A stretch of 64,000 nucleotides of DNA from Desulfoarculaceae bacterium (GTDB lineage Bacteria > Desulfobacterota > Desulfobulbia > Desulfobulbales > Desulfocapsaceae), in contig JAHYIV010000009.1 of assembly GCA_019429465.1 (NCBI GenBank), forward strand, positions 23,761 to 87,760. Direction: 5' to 3'. Made by a program: the position numbers and the translations under genes. Shown here in pieces: positions 1 through 8,632 of the stretch. Under the pieces are notes generated by a model. That model was not told the DNA's origin and ran no database searches. It saw nothing but the letters and a program-made list of their open reading frames with translations. Numbering within the stretch: position 1 is the first letter of the stretch; the number at the start of each line of letters is the position of its first letter.

Positions 1-1
1 C

Positions 2-148
2 GATCAGATCAGCACTTTATTGCATAATCTGTCAATCAGCCGCCATCTGGAACGGATTGCGGATCATGCCACCAATATAGCCGAAGATGTCATTTACCTG
101 GTCAAGGCCGAGATAATCCGGCATTCACCGGAGGTCTTTGAGGATTAA
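2..148 (+). CDS. phoU: PhoU, C-terminal end (partial)
   Basis: The open frame entering from the left edge encodes the last 48 residues of PhoU and stops with TAA. The segment RHLERIADHATNIAEDV is the conserved helix of the second PhoU repeat that carries a metal-cluster motif, and it is followed by the usual short tail. PhoU is a cytoplasmic regulator of the PstSCAB phosphate transporter and the PhoR kinase. The rest of the gene, and presumably a pst operon, lies outside the window. It is too short to judge integrity. Confidence 0.88.
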   Translation, partial: DQISTLLHNLSISRHLERIADHATNIAEDVIYLVKAEIIRHSPEVFED

Positions 149-370
149 CCGCATCACGAACTGACTGGAAAGCCCTGCGTTGTGCGGTGTGTGATTCGAC
201 GGGATGTGATCCCTTGAAATTTTGCCATAAATTTTCGTAACTATCCAGTCCTTGATCCAGAAGGCCAGCCTGGCCGGTACAGAGCAGCCATCTTTTCCGC
301 ACCACCCCCTGTTTATTTCCCAGATTAAATTTCCTCTATGGATTTTTTAACAGAGGTGTCTGGTCGCTGA

Positions 371-1183
371 TCAGCCGATTGCCTTGGTGACAATGTCCCG
401 GTCAAAATAGTTTATGGCCATGCCGGCGTCCACCACCAGGGTCTGGGCGGTGATACCTGATGCCCGTTCGGAGAGCAGAAAGACTGCGGTATTGGCCGCC
501 TCCTGAGTGGTCAGCGCTTTTTTTCTGAGGGTGGCCTGTTCGGCAAAGAGATAGCTGTCCACATAGCCGGGAATCCCTGCTGAGGCCGAGGTCTTGAGTA
601 GTCCCGGGGCCACCGCATTGAAGCGCACAGTTGAAAAAGCGGAAAAGCTCTTGGCCAGAAAGCAGAGCGATGAGTCCAGGGCCGCCTTGATCGGCGCCAT
701 ATAGCCATAGTTTTCTGCTGCCATCCTGGTGGTTGAGATCGAGATGGTGACCACTGAACCATTGGGGGCCAGCAGTCCCTGAAAATGGTTACAGATGGAA
801 ATCAGGGAAAAACAGGAGATGTCCATGGCCTGAAGAAAGTCCTTTTTCACGGTTCGATGAAACGGCTGTAAGCCCTGCGAGTAATTGGCAAAAGCAAGGG
901 AGTGGACCAGGCCGTGGATCCGGCCGCCGGACTCGGCCTGAATCTCGGCGGCGATTTCATCGCGGACCCGGACAATATTAGCTTCATCTTCGACGTCGCA
1001 GATAAAAACCGGGCAGCCGGGAAAGAGACCTGCCGCTGTCTCCTGACGGGCCTGGGAACGAACCACATGGATTACCCTTGCCCCTTCTGCTATCAGGGTC
1101 TTGCCAATGGCACAGGCGATTGATTTTTTATTGGCCAGTCCGAACAGGACAAAATATTTATCTTTAATGTTGAGAAAATCCAT
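371..1183 (-). CDS. fabI: FabI-family enoyl-ACP reductase, atypical active site
   Basis: Short-chain dehydrogenase of 270 residues that aligns by eye along its whole length with FabI, the NAD(P)H-dependent reductase of the last step of fatty-acid elongation. The N-terminal nucleotide-binding segment contains [10 protein letters not shown], matching the FabI SxxSIA form. The Tyr-x6-Lys motif is present as YGYMAPIK. The second FabI tyrosine, ten residues upstream (Tyr146 in E. coli), is Ile here (TISISTTRM). The ATG at 1183 is preferred over a TTG six bases upstream because the FabI family begins MxFL. It stands alone, convergent to nothing obvious, and is not next to the fab-like genes of the large cluster. 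It may be housekeeping, or an SDR reductase with altered substrate. Confidence 0.82.
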   Translation of the reverse strand: MDFLNIKDKYFVLFGLANKKSIACAIGKTLIAEGARVIHVVRSQARQETAAGLFPGCPVFICDVEDEANIVRVRDEIAAEIQAESGGRIHGLVHSLAFANYSQGLQPFHRTVKKDFLQAMDISCFSLISICNHFQGLLAPNGSVVTISISTTRMAAENYGYMAPIKAALDSSLCFLAKSFSAFSTVRFNAVAPGLLKTSASAGIPGYVDSYLFAEQATLRKKALTTQEAANTAVFLLSERASGITAQTLVVDAGMAINYFDRDIVTKAIG

Positions 1184-1284
1184 GGTCAACTCATTGCATT
1201 TACGGCCTCTTATGCCGAATAGTCAGAAAAGAATAAGACTGAAAGGCTTTTTTTGAAGTCGTCGCTTACCTGAACGACGGCCAA

Positions 1285-1440
1285 GCCGCTGTAAAAAAAT
1301 AACATGGCCATCTAAGTGCCCGGAGCGGCATAAGGAGCCGGTCGCTCCTACGCCGTCCATGGCGATCGCGACACTGGGCCGTCCCTGGCCTGCGTAACGA
1401 AATAGATATAAATGGTCATGTTGTTTCGTAACGGCTCCTA
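1285..1440. repeat. Palindromic REP-like element, copy 1
   Basis: An element of about 155 bp between fabI and trmO. Its arms are inverted: AATAACATGGCCAT on the left is answered by ATGGTCATGTTGTT on the right. An internal GGCATAAGGAGCCG is answered by CGTAACGGCTCC at the end. A shorter relative lies at 18507-18615, with an internal deletion of about 50 bp. The GGCATAAG...CCG core is shared with the arrays near 3.5-3.9 kb and 14.3-14.7 kb. No gene is visible in the 1184-1475 gap. Confidence 0.75.
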
Positions 1441-1475
1441 ACCATCAGAATACACTTTTTTATGTCATTGTTTCA

Positions 1476-2189
1476 ATGATTGAATTACCAGCGCACAGTA
1501 TAGCTCCTATCGGCATCATTCATTCCTGCTATCCGGAGAAATTCGGCATCCCCCGTCAGCCTGGTCTGGTCAGGAGCAGCACCGGCCGTCTCGAGTTGTT
1601 GCCGCCCTGCAACCGGGAAGAGATGGTCAGGGGGCTCGATGCCTTTTCCCATATCTGGATCCATTTTCTCTTCCACGAGGTGGTGGCGGAGGGGTGGCGA
1701 CCCACTGTCCGCCCACCGTGGCTAGGCGGGCAGAAACGGGTAGGGGTCTTTGCCAGCCGCAGTCCTCATCGGCCTAATTTTATGGGACTTTCCGTGGTCC
1801 GGCTGACCGGGATCAGTAAAGAGGGAAAGGGCTTGTTCCTAGAGATTGCCGAGCTCGATCTGCTCGATAAAACACCGGTGCTCGATATCAAGCCCTATGT
1901 CCCCTACAGTGACTCTGTTACCGGAGCCAGCGCTGGTTTTATCCCCCCGCCTGAGTCTGTTGAACGGCATATTCTCTTTAGCGAGGGGGCGGCGGACTTT
2001 TGCGCCACCTATGAACTGCGTACCGGCCGCAGGCTCAAGGCATTGATTGCCGAGACCCTGGGACAGGATCCACGGCCGGCGAGCCAGCGCCGGCAGACGA
2101 GGGAGTATGGGATGTTGCTCTGGGAGCTGAACGTCCGCTGGCAGGCCCGGGGGGAGAGCTTTCAGGTACTGTCGATTAGCGAAGAGTAA
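1476..2189 (+). CDS. trmO: TrmO-type tRNA t6A37 N6-methyltransferase
   Basis: A 237-residue protein of the TrmO/TsaA (UPF0066) family, which uses SAM to methylate t6A37 of ACY-decoding tRNAs. The N-terminal beta-barrel domain is clear: APIGIIHSCYPEKFGIPRQP, then FSHIWIHFLF, then ASRSPHRPNFMGLSVV, then DLLDKTPVLDIKPYVPYSDS at about residues 127-146. The C-terminal 80 residues form the smaller second domain. Length matches the family. It appears to be monocistronic, with the LPS operon converging from the right (16 bp between stops). The ATG at 1476 is the only reasonable start; no strong ribosome binding site is visible. Confidence 0.92.
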   Translation: MIELPAHSIAPIGIIHSCYPEKFGIPRQPGLVRSSTGRLELLPPCNREEMVRGLDAFSHIWIHFLFHEVVAEGWRPTVRPPWLGGQKRVGVFASRSPHRPNFMGLSVVRLTGISKEGKGLFLEIAELDLLDKTPVLDIKPYVPYSDSVTGASAGFIPPPESVERHILFSEGAADFCATYELRTGRRLKALIAETLGQDPRPASQRRQTREYGMLLWELNVRWQARGESFQVLSISEE

Positions 2190-2205
2190 ACAGGGAGTTC
2201 GGGGG

Positions 2206-2787
2206 TCAGGGGCGGACAAAGTCAGTAAGTGTGCAATAGACCCTGCCGCCGATGTCATAACTGTTGCTGAGAAGGTTATATTCGAGGCTGCCGCCTTTAA
2301 TGGATACCGTCTCGCCAATGAGTCTGGTGGGCCCGGGACAGTTGGCTATCTTGGTCTTGTCGTTGTAGTGGAGCAGTTCGGTGTAGATTTCATAGTTATC
2401 CCCGGGCTTTTTGATCACCACATCATCTTTGAGGATGAGCAGGCTGGATCCCTTGTCGAAGAGGCCCTCTCTGGCGGTGACGTGCGTCTGTTCTCCCTCT
2501 TTACTGGTAATAGTGGCGTTGACATCCTCCATCTCGAACTCATCGCTTGTTTTACCGGTCAGGGCCCGCACAGCGGTGAGATCCAGGGTTTTTTGTCCAT
2601 TATGGCTCTGGGTGATACGGACCCTGTTCATGGTAAAATCCTGGCTCTCCTGCCGATTGAGGGCCAGTGAAGGGTCGTAGCCACCACGAGGAGAGAGAAA
2701 GGCAGCCAGGGGTTGGCGCCACAGGGGGAAGGTGAGCAGCAGGGCCAGGGGTATCAGCCAGATGAAGTTTCTGCCGTGTATACGCAT
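2206..2787 (-). CDS. lptC: LptC, LPS export periplasmic protein
   Basis: A 193-residue protein with a single N-terminal membrane anchor (about residues 8-30) followed by a periplasmic beta-jellyroll domain of the LptC/OstA type. LptC passes lipopolysaccharide from LptBFG to LptA. Recognition rests on the position at the end of a pyrG-kdsA-kdsC operon, the length, the anchor, and segments such as VTAREGLFDKGSSLLILKD and GGSLEYNLLSN that are typical of the family. The start lies 3 bp after the kdsC stop. The C-terminus is short and intact. Confidence 0.85.
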   Translation of the reverse strand: MRIHGRNFIWLIPLALLLTFPLWRQPLAAFLSPRGGYDPSLALNRQESQDFTMNRVRITQSHNGQKTLDLTAVRALTGKTSDEFEMEDVNATITSKEGEQTHVTAREGLFDKGSSLLILKDDVVIKKPGDNYEIYTELLHYNDKTKIANCPGPTRLIGETVSIKGGSLEYNLLSNSYDIGGRVYCTLTDFVRP

Positions 2788-2789
2788 AG

Positions 2790-3359
2790 TTATCGACTGA
2801 TATAGCTTTGGAGAAGTTCCTGGTATCGGCCTTTGGCCTCAAGGATCAGCTCGCAGATCTCGCGAACCGCGCCATGGCCACCTGATTGGACGGTGGTGTA
2901 GTGGACGGCGTCCTGCACCTCTTTTACCCCATTGGCCGGGGCGGCGCTGAATCCTGCCCGATTGAGCAGGACAAGGTCCAACCAGTCGTCCCCCATATAG
3001 GCTATTTCAAATGGCTGGCAGCCTGATTGGGCCAGGATCTCCTTGTAGGCATCCACTTTGTTTCCGACCCCCTGAAAGACATAGCGCATCTTCAGATTGG
3101 CACAGCGCCGGGCCACGGCCTCGGAGCTGCGGGCGGTGATCACCCCGATATCCAGGCCGATCTCCTGCATGAGACGCAGGCCAAAACCATCCTGGGTATT
3201 GAAGGCCTTGGACTCCTGGCCCTCATGCGAAAAGATGAGACTGCCGTCGGTGAGCACGCCGTCGACATCAAGGAGCAGGATTTTAACCGGCTTGGCCTTG
3301 GCCAGAGCTGCCTGCCAGGCCGCGCTCCGCCGGGGTGCGGCAGATTGGGTTTGGGCCAT
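2790..3359 (-). CDS. kdsC: KdsC, 3-deoxy-D-manno-octulosonate 8-phosphate phosphatase
   Basis: HAD-superfamily phosphatase that releases Kdo from Kdo-8-phosphate, the step after KdsA in LPS core synthesis. The catalytic DVDGVLTDG motif is at about residues 31-39 and the C-terminal HAD motif is GDDWLDL. The frame stays open for another 99 codons upstream, but that extension is repeat DNA. I chose the ATG at 3359, which gives 189 residues, close to the family length; an ATG at 3437 is the next candidate. It sits between kdsA and lptC in one minus-strand operon, although more than 500 bp of repeats separate it from kdsA. Confidence 0.9.
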   Translation of the reverse strand: MAQTQSAAPRRSAAWQAALAKAKPVKILLLDVDGVLTDGSLIFSHEGQESKAFNTQDGFGLRLMQEIGLDIGVITARSSEAVARRCANLKMRYVFQGVGNKVDAYKEILAQSGCQPFEIAYMGDDWLDLVLLNRAGFSAAPANGVKEVQDAVHYTTVQSGGHGAVREICELILEAKGRYQELLQSYISR

Positions 3360-3454
3360 GGCACGGTATCCATCGAGGATCTCACAGTCTGAAGGGTGCT
3401 GGCCTGGCTTTGTGGGGGGGCAGGAGTCGGGAGACATGGGATTCAGGGGGTTGT

Positions 3455-3878
3455 AAAAGAAATAGTATTGTAAACGATGAACGGCCCTTTGGGTGGCATC
3501 CCAGGCAATCGTCAGCAGATGTAACTTGCCAGACGCCGCATCCAAGAACCAGCGGTAAAGATTGCTGTTTCTTGGATGCGGCATAAGAGTCAGTAGACAA
3601 AAAGAGCAAAAAGGGGCTTGCGTCCGCCACCTTCCTTGGTATTCGGCGTCAGCCACTCACCACAACAGCCGGAAAAGATTGGCTGTTGTGGTGGAGCGGC
3701 ATAAGGTGCCGTAAACAAAAAGAGCAAAAAGAGCCTTGCGTCCGCCACCTTCCTTGGTATTCGGCGTCAGCCACTCACCACAACAGCCGGAAAAGATTGG
3801 CTGTTGTGGTGGAGCGGCATAAGGTGCCGTAAACAAAAAGAGCAAAAAGAGCCTTGCTCTTTTTGCAACGGCACCTAA
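3455..3878. repeat. REP-like array between kdsC and kdsA
   Basis: The kdsC-kdsA gap is filled by palindromic repeat units. Two almost identical tandem copies have a period of 118 bp (the segment CGTCCGCCACCTTCCTTGGT recurs at 3621 and 3739). To their left is a related unit with a stem of the type CCAAGAAnCAGC/GCTGTTTCTTGG (about 3540-3577). Each unit carries GGCATAAG(A/G)(T/G). The array ends in a 22-bp palindrome around AAAAAGAGCAA/TTGCTCTTTTT, finishing at the kdsA stop codon, where it could also act as a terminator or mRNA stabiliser. Any kdsA-kdsC co-transcript must cross it. Confidence 0.85.
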
Positions 3879-4714
3879 AAATCTTTACATACCTGGCGAA
3901 TTTGCACCAGCTGGGTCAGGATTCCTTCGATCTGATCAAGGGCAATGGAGTTGGGTCCGTCGCAGAGGGCCTTGTCCGGATCTGGATGGACCTCCATGAA
4001 CAGACCGTCGATGCCGGCGGCAACGGCGGCCCGGCTCAGCGGGGCGATGAATTCCCTCTGGCCTCCCGAAGAGCCGCCGGCGCCTCCTGGCAGTTGCACC
4101 GAGTGGGTGGCATCGTAGATCACCGGGCAGTCAAAGGAACGCATGATGGGCAGGGCGCGCATATCGACCACCAGATTATTGTAGCCGAAGCTGGCGCCCC
4201 GCTCGACCAGCATGATCTTTGTGCCGCCGGCCTCCCGGATCTTGTTGACGGCATTTTTCATGTCCCAGGGCGAGACAAACTGCCCCTTTTTCAGGTTGAT
4301 GGGTTTGCCGGTCCGGGCCACGGCCGTGAGGAGATCGGTCTGCCGGCAGAGAAAGGCCGGGATCTGGATGATATCCAAAACTGCGGCCGCTGCCTGGATC
4401 TGGCTTGTGTCATGGACATCGGAGATCACTGGCACCTGCAGCTCTTCCCTGATTCGGGAGAGGATGGCCAGCCCTTGTTCCAGGCCGGGTCCGCGGTACG
4501 AGGAGAGGGAGGTGCGGTTGGCCTTGTCAAAGGAGGCCTTGAAGACATAGGTGAGTCCGAGGCGACCGCAGATCTCCTGCATGGTGCCGGCCACCCGCCG
4601 GGCCAGCTCTTCCGATTCAAGGGCGCAGGGACCGGCGATAAGCAGCAGCGGCTGGCCCGGGCCGACCTGAATCAGATTGCCTGCGGGAGTACCAATAGCG
4701 ACAGGCGAGATCAT
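3875..4714 (-). CDS. kdsA: KdsA, Kdo-8-phosphate synthase
   Basis: A 279-residue 3-deoxy-8-phosphooctulonate synthase, which condenses phosphoenolpyruvate with arabinose-5-phosphate. The class I DAHP/KDOP-synthase fold is shown by [13 protein letters not shown] near the N-terminus, then [23 protein letters not shown], the [13 protein letters not shown] loop, [11 protein letters not shown] and [17 protein letters not shown]. The length is normal. The ATG overlaps the pyrG stop in an ATGA arrangement, so the two genes are translationally coupled. The stop codon abuts the palindromic end of the repeat array that separates it from kdsC. Confidence 0.96.
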   Translation of the reverse strand: MISPVAIGTPAGNLIQVGPGQPLLLIAGPCALESEELARRVAGTMQEICGRLGLTYVFKASFDKANRTSLSSYRGPGLEQGLAILSRIREELQVPVISDVHDTSQIQAAAAVLDIIQIPAFLCRQTDLLTAVARTGKPINLKKGQFVSPWDMKNAVNKIREAGGTKIMLVERGASFGYNNLVVDMRALPIMRSFDCPVIYDATHSVQLPGGAGGSSGGQREFIAPLSRAAVAAGIDGLFMEVHPDPDKALCDGPNSIALDQIEGILTQLVQIRQVCKDF

Positions 4715-6366
4715 TGGCCCTTATACTTGATGGCCGCGGCGATAAAGTCGCGAAACAGGGGATGCGGACGCATCGGTTTGGACTTGAATTCAGGATGAAA
4801 CTGGCAGCCGAGAAACCAGGGGTGTTCGGCGATTTCAACGATCTCAACGAGGTTATTGTCAGGAGAGGTCCCGGAGATGATCAGACCTTTTTCTTCCAGC
4901 CGCAGTCGATAGTCGTTGTTGAACTCGTACCGGTGTCGATGCCGCTCCGAGATCTCCTCCATACCGTAGGCGGTCCTGGCCAGGGTCTCTTCCCGCAGCT
5001 TGCAGGGATAGGCGCCAAGGCGCAGGGTACCCCCCATCTCTGAGCTTTCATCGCGCACCTGCATCTTGCCGCTGCGGTAGTCAAACCATTCCTTGATCAG
5101 GTAGATAACCGGGTCAGGGGTGGTGAGGTCAAATTCAGTGGAATCGGCCTTGGGCATCCCTGCCATATTGCGGGCATATTCAACAACTGCCAGTTGCATC
5201 CCCAGGCAGATACCGAAGAAGGGGATCTGCTGCTCCCGGGCATGGGTGATCGCCTTGATCTTGCCGGCCACTCCCCGGCTGCCGAAACCGCCGGGCACCA
5301 GGATTCCATGGCATCCGGCCAGCAGTTCGGCAGGGTTGTCTCCTTCCAGGTCTTCGGCGTTGATATAGCGCAGTTCGACCTTGGCGTCATTGGCCAGTCC
5401 GCCATGCACCAGGGACTCATGCAGGCTCTTGTAGGATTCGGTCAGGTCAACATATTTGCCGGGAATAGCAATGGTGACCGTCTGTTTGGGATTCTTGATC
5501 TTGCGGACCAGATCTTCCCAGGGCTTGATATTGGGTTTGCCGGTCCACATGTTGAGCAGCTCAAGGATCTTGGAGTCCAGACCTTCTTTATGCAGATGGA
5601 TCGGTACTTCGTAAATGGATTCGACATCAATGCCGGTGATCACGGCATCTTTGGACAGGCTGCAGAAAAGGCCGATCTTGGCCTTCAGTTCATCGGTCAG
5701 GGGAACTTCGGTACGGCAGAAGAGGATGTCGGGCTGGATGCCGTCGGCACGCAGTTCACGCACCGAGTGCTGGGTGGGCTTGGTCTTGACCTCGCCTGCG
5801 GCCTTGATATAGGGGACGTAGGTGAGGTGGATGTAAAGGGTGTTTTCCCGCCCGAGATCGCCCCGTAACTGGCGAATGGCCTCAATAAAGGGCAGTCCTT
5901 CAATGTCGCCGACAGTGCCGCCGAGCTCAATGATCGCCACATCGACGCTGCCGTCAAGCTGGAGGATGGCCTCCTTGATCTCGTTGGTGATATGGGGGAT
6001 GACCTGGACGGTGCCGCCCATATATTCGCCGCGACGTTCCTTGGTGATGACCGAATAGTAGATCCGACCCGAGGTGTAGTTGTTCTGCTTGCCCATGACC
6101 GCGTTGGTATAGCGTTCATAGTGACCCATGTCCAGGTCGGTCTCGGCCCCGTCATCGGTGACAAAGACCTCTCCATGCTGAAAGGGGTTCATGGTGCCCG
6201 GATCAACATTGATATAGGGATCGAGTTTCTGGAAGGTGACGGTCAGGCCCCGGCTTTCCAGGAGGGCGCCGATGGATGCCGCCGCCAGTCCTTTGCCGAG
6301 CGAGGAAAGCACGCCGCCGGTCACGAAGATGAACTTAGTATGTTTGATGGTATTTTTATTTTTCAT
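4711..6366 (-). CDS. pyrG: PyrG, CTP synthase
   Basis: A CTP synthase of 551 residues that aminates UTP with glutamine and ATP. The N-terminal synthetase domain starts [20 protein letters not shown] (P-loop) and continues with [19 protein letters not shown]. The C-terminal class-I glutamine amidotransferase domain has the nucleophile loop [18 protein letters not shown] and the HPEFKSKP His-Glu pair. The ATG at 6366 is chosen because the family begins just before the VTGG loop; the 30-codon open extension upstream is not homologous. It is the first gene of the pyrG-kdsA-kdsC-lptC operon. CTP is needed to activate Kdo, which fits this grouping. Confidence 0.97.
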   Translation of the reverse strand: MKNKNTIKHTKFIFVTGGVLSSLGKGLAAASIGALLESRGLTVTFQKLDPYINVDPGTMNPFQHGEVFVTDDGAETDLDMGHYERYTNAVMGKQNNYTSGRIYYSVITKERRGEYMGGTVQVIPHITNEIKEAILQLDGSVDVAIIELGGTVGDIEGLPFIEAIRQLRGDLGRENTLYIHLTYVPYIKAAGEVKTKPTQHSVRELRADGIQPDILFCRTEVPLTDELKAKIGLFCSLSKDAVITGIDVESIYEVPIHLHKEGLDSKILELLNMWTGKPNIKPWEDLVRKIKNPKQTVTIAIPGKYVDLTESYKSLHESLVHGGLANDAKVELRYINAEDLEGDNPAELLAGCHGILVPGGFGSRGVAGKIKAITHAREQQIPFFGICLGMQLAVVEYARNMAGMPKADSTEFDLTTPDPVIYLIKEWFDYRSGKMQVRDESSEMGGTLRLGAYPCKLREETLARTAYGMEEISERHRHRYEFNNDYRLRLEEKGLIISGTSPDNNLVEIVEIAEHPWFLGCQFHPEFKSKPMRPHPLFRDFIAAAIKYKGQ

Positions 6367-6513
6367 GGGGGCTACTATAGCAATGTGCCATCGTTTTTGG
6401 AACCAAAAAGATGGTCCGGAATAGACATTTCTTTGCTTGTTTTTCCGGGTTTTCATAACTAACTTGTCAAAAGTTGAGAATGATTGTTAAAACTTTTCAT
6501 TTCGGAGGATGCT

Positions 6514-7563
6514 ATGTCTTTTCTCATTACGCTCCTGGCTGTGCTGCTGGCAGGGATGGGCTGGGTCGCACCGGCGTTGGCAGGAGGAGTTCAGAGAGAG
6601 GTGGCCGTCTTTGGCGGCGGCTGTTTCTGGTGTATGGAGCCCCCCTTTGAGGAGCTGGAAGGTGTCTTCGAGGTGACAGCCGGTTATGCCGGAGGCAGCA
6701 GGGAGACAGCCGACTATCAGCAGGTGAGCAGCGGCCGGACCGATCATTATGAGGCAGTCCGCGTGATGTATGATCCGGCGAAGGTCTCCTATGGGCGGTT
6801 ACTTGAGGTCTTCTGGCGGCAGATCGATCCCACCGATAGCGGCGGCCAGTTTGGAGATCGTGGATCTCAGTATAAGACGGCAATCTTTTATCAGAATGAG
6901 GGGCAGAGGGTGCTGGCTGAACGATCCAAGGCAGATCTTGCGGCCTCCGGTCTGTTTGATCGGCCTATCGCCACCAGGATCCTGCCGGTGGTCCCTTTTT
7001 ATGAGGCCGAGGAGGTTCATCAGGATTATTACCGCAAGAATTACAGCCATTATGCAGCCTACAAGGAAGGCTCCGGCAGAAAGGCTTTTCTGGAAAAGAT
7101 GTGGCCGCAAGAGCTGCAGGGGAATAAGAAGTACGTGAAACCATCTGATGCTGAACTGCGCCAGCGCCTGACTCCCCGGCAATATAAGGTAACCCGAAAA
7201 GAGGGGACTGAACCGGCCTTTGATAATGAGTACTGGGATAATAAAGAGCAGGGAATCTATGTCGATGTCGTCTCCGGTGAGCCGCTTTTCAGCTCCAGGG
7301 ACAAGTTTGATTCAGGGACCGGCTGGCCCAGTTTTACCAGGCCTCTTGAAGAAAAAAATGTGATCGAGAAAAAGGACCGCGGCTTGTTCACGGTGCGGAC
7401 CGAGGTGCGCAGCGTCCATGGCGACTCGCACCTTGGCCATGTCTTTGACGACGGCCCCACTCCCACCGGCCTCCGTTACTGTCTCAACTCGGCCGCCCTG
7501 CGCTTTATCCCGCAGGCAAAAATGGCAGAAGAGGGCTATGCGGAATATCTGAAAAGTTTGTAG
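6514..7563 (+). CDS. msrAB: Exported MsrA-MsrB methionine sulfoxide reductase fusion
   Basis: A 349-residue bifunctional repair enzyme that reduces both S- and R-methionine sulfoxide. A signal peptide of about 24 residues (hydrophobic run ending ALAGG) sends it to the periplasm. MsrA follows, with the nucleophile motif [14 protein letters not shown] and [13 protein letters not shown]. The MsrB domain occupies about residues 205-345, with [21 protein letters not shown] and the catalytic Cys in [11 protein letters not shown]. The CxxC zinc pairs of many MsrB proteins are absent. The ATG at 6514 has a strong GGAGG 5-9 bases upstream, so ATG-like codons further up are rejected. A clear terminator follows. 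Confidence 0.95.
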   Translation: MSFLITLLAVLLAGMGWVAPALAGGVQREVAVFGGGCFWCMEPPFEELEGVFEVTAGYAGGSRETADYQQVSSGRTDHYEAVRVMYDPAKVSYGRLLEVFWRQIDPTDSGGQFGDRGSQYKTAIFYQNEGQRVLAERSKADLAASGLFDRPIATRILPVVPFYEAEEVHQDYYRKNYSHYAAYKEGSGRKAFLEKMWPQELQGNKKYVKPSDAELRQRLTPRQYKVTRKEGTEPAFDNEYWDNKEQGIYVDVVSGEPLFSSRDKFDSGTGWPSFTRPLEEKNVIEKKDRGLFTVRTEVRSVHGDSHLGHVFDDGPTPTGLRYCLNSAALRFIPQAKMAEEGYAEYLKSL

Positions 7564-7575
7564 CATCTTCCGGCT

Positions 7576-7632
7576 CGATAAGGCCAGGGAGCCCGTACGG
7601 ATTGCGGGCGACCTGGCCTTATCGCTTTTTTT
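7576..7632 (+). terminator. Rho-independent terminator after msrAB
   Basis: A perfect 13-bp inverted repeat (CGATAAGGCCAGG at 7576-7588 and its complement at 7612-7624) is followed at once by C and seven T residues. It starts 12 bases after the msrAB stop and so ends the plus-strand transcript. Confidence 0.9.
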
Positions 7633-7681
7633 GAGATGAGATGCAGGGAATCCTGCAGAAGAGGTGTTCAGTTTATCTAGC

Positions 7682-7818
7682 GCCTGTCCATAAATGGTCT
7701 TTTTGCCCGATCTCTGCGTCTTGCTCAAGAAATAATGATCGGAATATCATACATATGCCTGCGCTTATTTTTTTCGCAGTCCTTGATCTCGAACAAAAAT
7801 CCTCATTTATGGACAGGC
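7682..7818. repeat. 137-bp element with 15-bp perfect inverted ends
   Basis: GCCTGTCCATAAATG at 7682-7696 is exactly complementary to CATTTATGGACAGGC at 7804-7818. The interior (about 107 bp) is AT-rich and contains no plausible gene. The right end lies one base from the stop codon of the deacetylase gene. Size and ends are those of a miniature inverted-repeat element or solo IS remnant; no second copy was seen in the window. Confidence 0.7.
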
Positions 7819-7819
7819 A

Positions 7820-8632
7820 CTATCTGGTCATGACCGGCTGGCCGATAAGTTTCTCCAGCGGCTGGACATCGTAGCTCTCTTTTTGGAGCGAGGAAAAAAG
7901 GGTGTTCAGCTCATTCCGCCAGCAGGTCGCGGCCGCTTCTTTCTCCGGGGCAATGTCATGCAGGAGAATAATGTCTCCTGGCTTGAGCCGGTCAAGGATG
8001 CGCTGGGCCAGGTTGGTAATCTTCCTGTTGCCCTGATCAAAAATCCGACAGCTGAAGGTGACTGTCACCAGTCCTTCCTCCTCGAGCACCTGTTTCAGGC
8101 GCGGATTGCTTATCCCTATCGGTGGTCGGAAGACAAGGGCTCGTATGCCTGATTGTTGTAATACTTTCTGGGTCTGATGAATGTCCTGCTCTAATCTCTT
8201 GCGGCTTCTCAGCATCAGCAGATTGTCATGCTGCCAGGAATGGTTGCCGATGGTGTGGCCCTGGCTGAGGATGTCGGCAATGAGATCCGGATGTCTGGCT
8301 GCTTTTTTACCGGTGACAAAAAAGGTGGCCCTGAGCTGATACCTGGCCAGCAGGTCAAGCAGTATCGGTGTGGACGCGGGAGAGGGGCCGTCATCAAAGG
8401 TGAGGGCGACTCCTTTGCTGCCGGTGACACTTCGGCTGATTACGGGGAGGAAAAAGCCGGACTGCGGCAAAAACGGTGCCGCCAGACAGAGGAGCAGAAA
8501 GAGGATCAGTGGCAGTGTGGCCAGCCGGGGATCGATAACAAAGAGCAGGGCCGCCAGCAGCAAGGCCATGATCCCGATTTTTTCTGCCGGGGAAAGACGG
8601 CCTCTCTGTCCTCTCTTGGTCTTGAGGCTCAT
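7820..8632 (-). CDS. Membrane-anchored polysaccharide deacetylase (NodB domain)
   Basis: A 270-residue protein with two hydrophobic segments near the N-terminus (about residues 18-55), then a carbohydrate-esterase-4/NodB domain. The motifs are ALTFDDGPSP (metal-binding Asp), HTIGNHSWQHDN (metal His), RPPIG and IILLHD. Such enzymes remove N- or O-acetyl groups from sugars at the outer face of the inner membrane. The ATG overlaps the stop of the upstream exporter-methyltransferase gene by 4 bases, so the two are co-translated. The partner suggests action on a glycosylated or sugar-containing exported lipid rather than on peptidoglycan; that is inference. Confidence 0.88.
   Translation of the reverse strand: MSLKTKRGQRGRLSPAEKIGIMALLLAALLFVIDPRLATLPLILFLLLCLAAPFLPQSGFFLPVISRSVTGSKGVALTFDDGPSPASTPILLDLLARYQLRATFFVTGKKAARHPDLIADILSQGHTIGNHSWQHDNLLMLRSRKRLEQDIHQTQKVLQQSGIRALVFRPPIGISNPRLKQVLEEEGLVTVTFSCRIFDQGNRKITNLAQRILDRLKPGDIILLHDIAPEKEAAATCWRNELNTLFSSLQKESYDVQPLEKLIGQPVMTR

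Noticed and set aside
2790..3656. KdsC with a 99-residue N-terminal extension
   Set aside because: The extra codons are translated repeat DNA; the HAD domain and family length fit the ATG at 3359.
3854..4798. Long plus-strand frames opposite kdsA and pyrG
   Set aside because: They mirror strongly conserved genes on the other strand and encode low-complexity proteins without recognisable domains.
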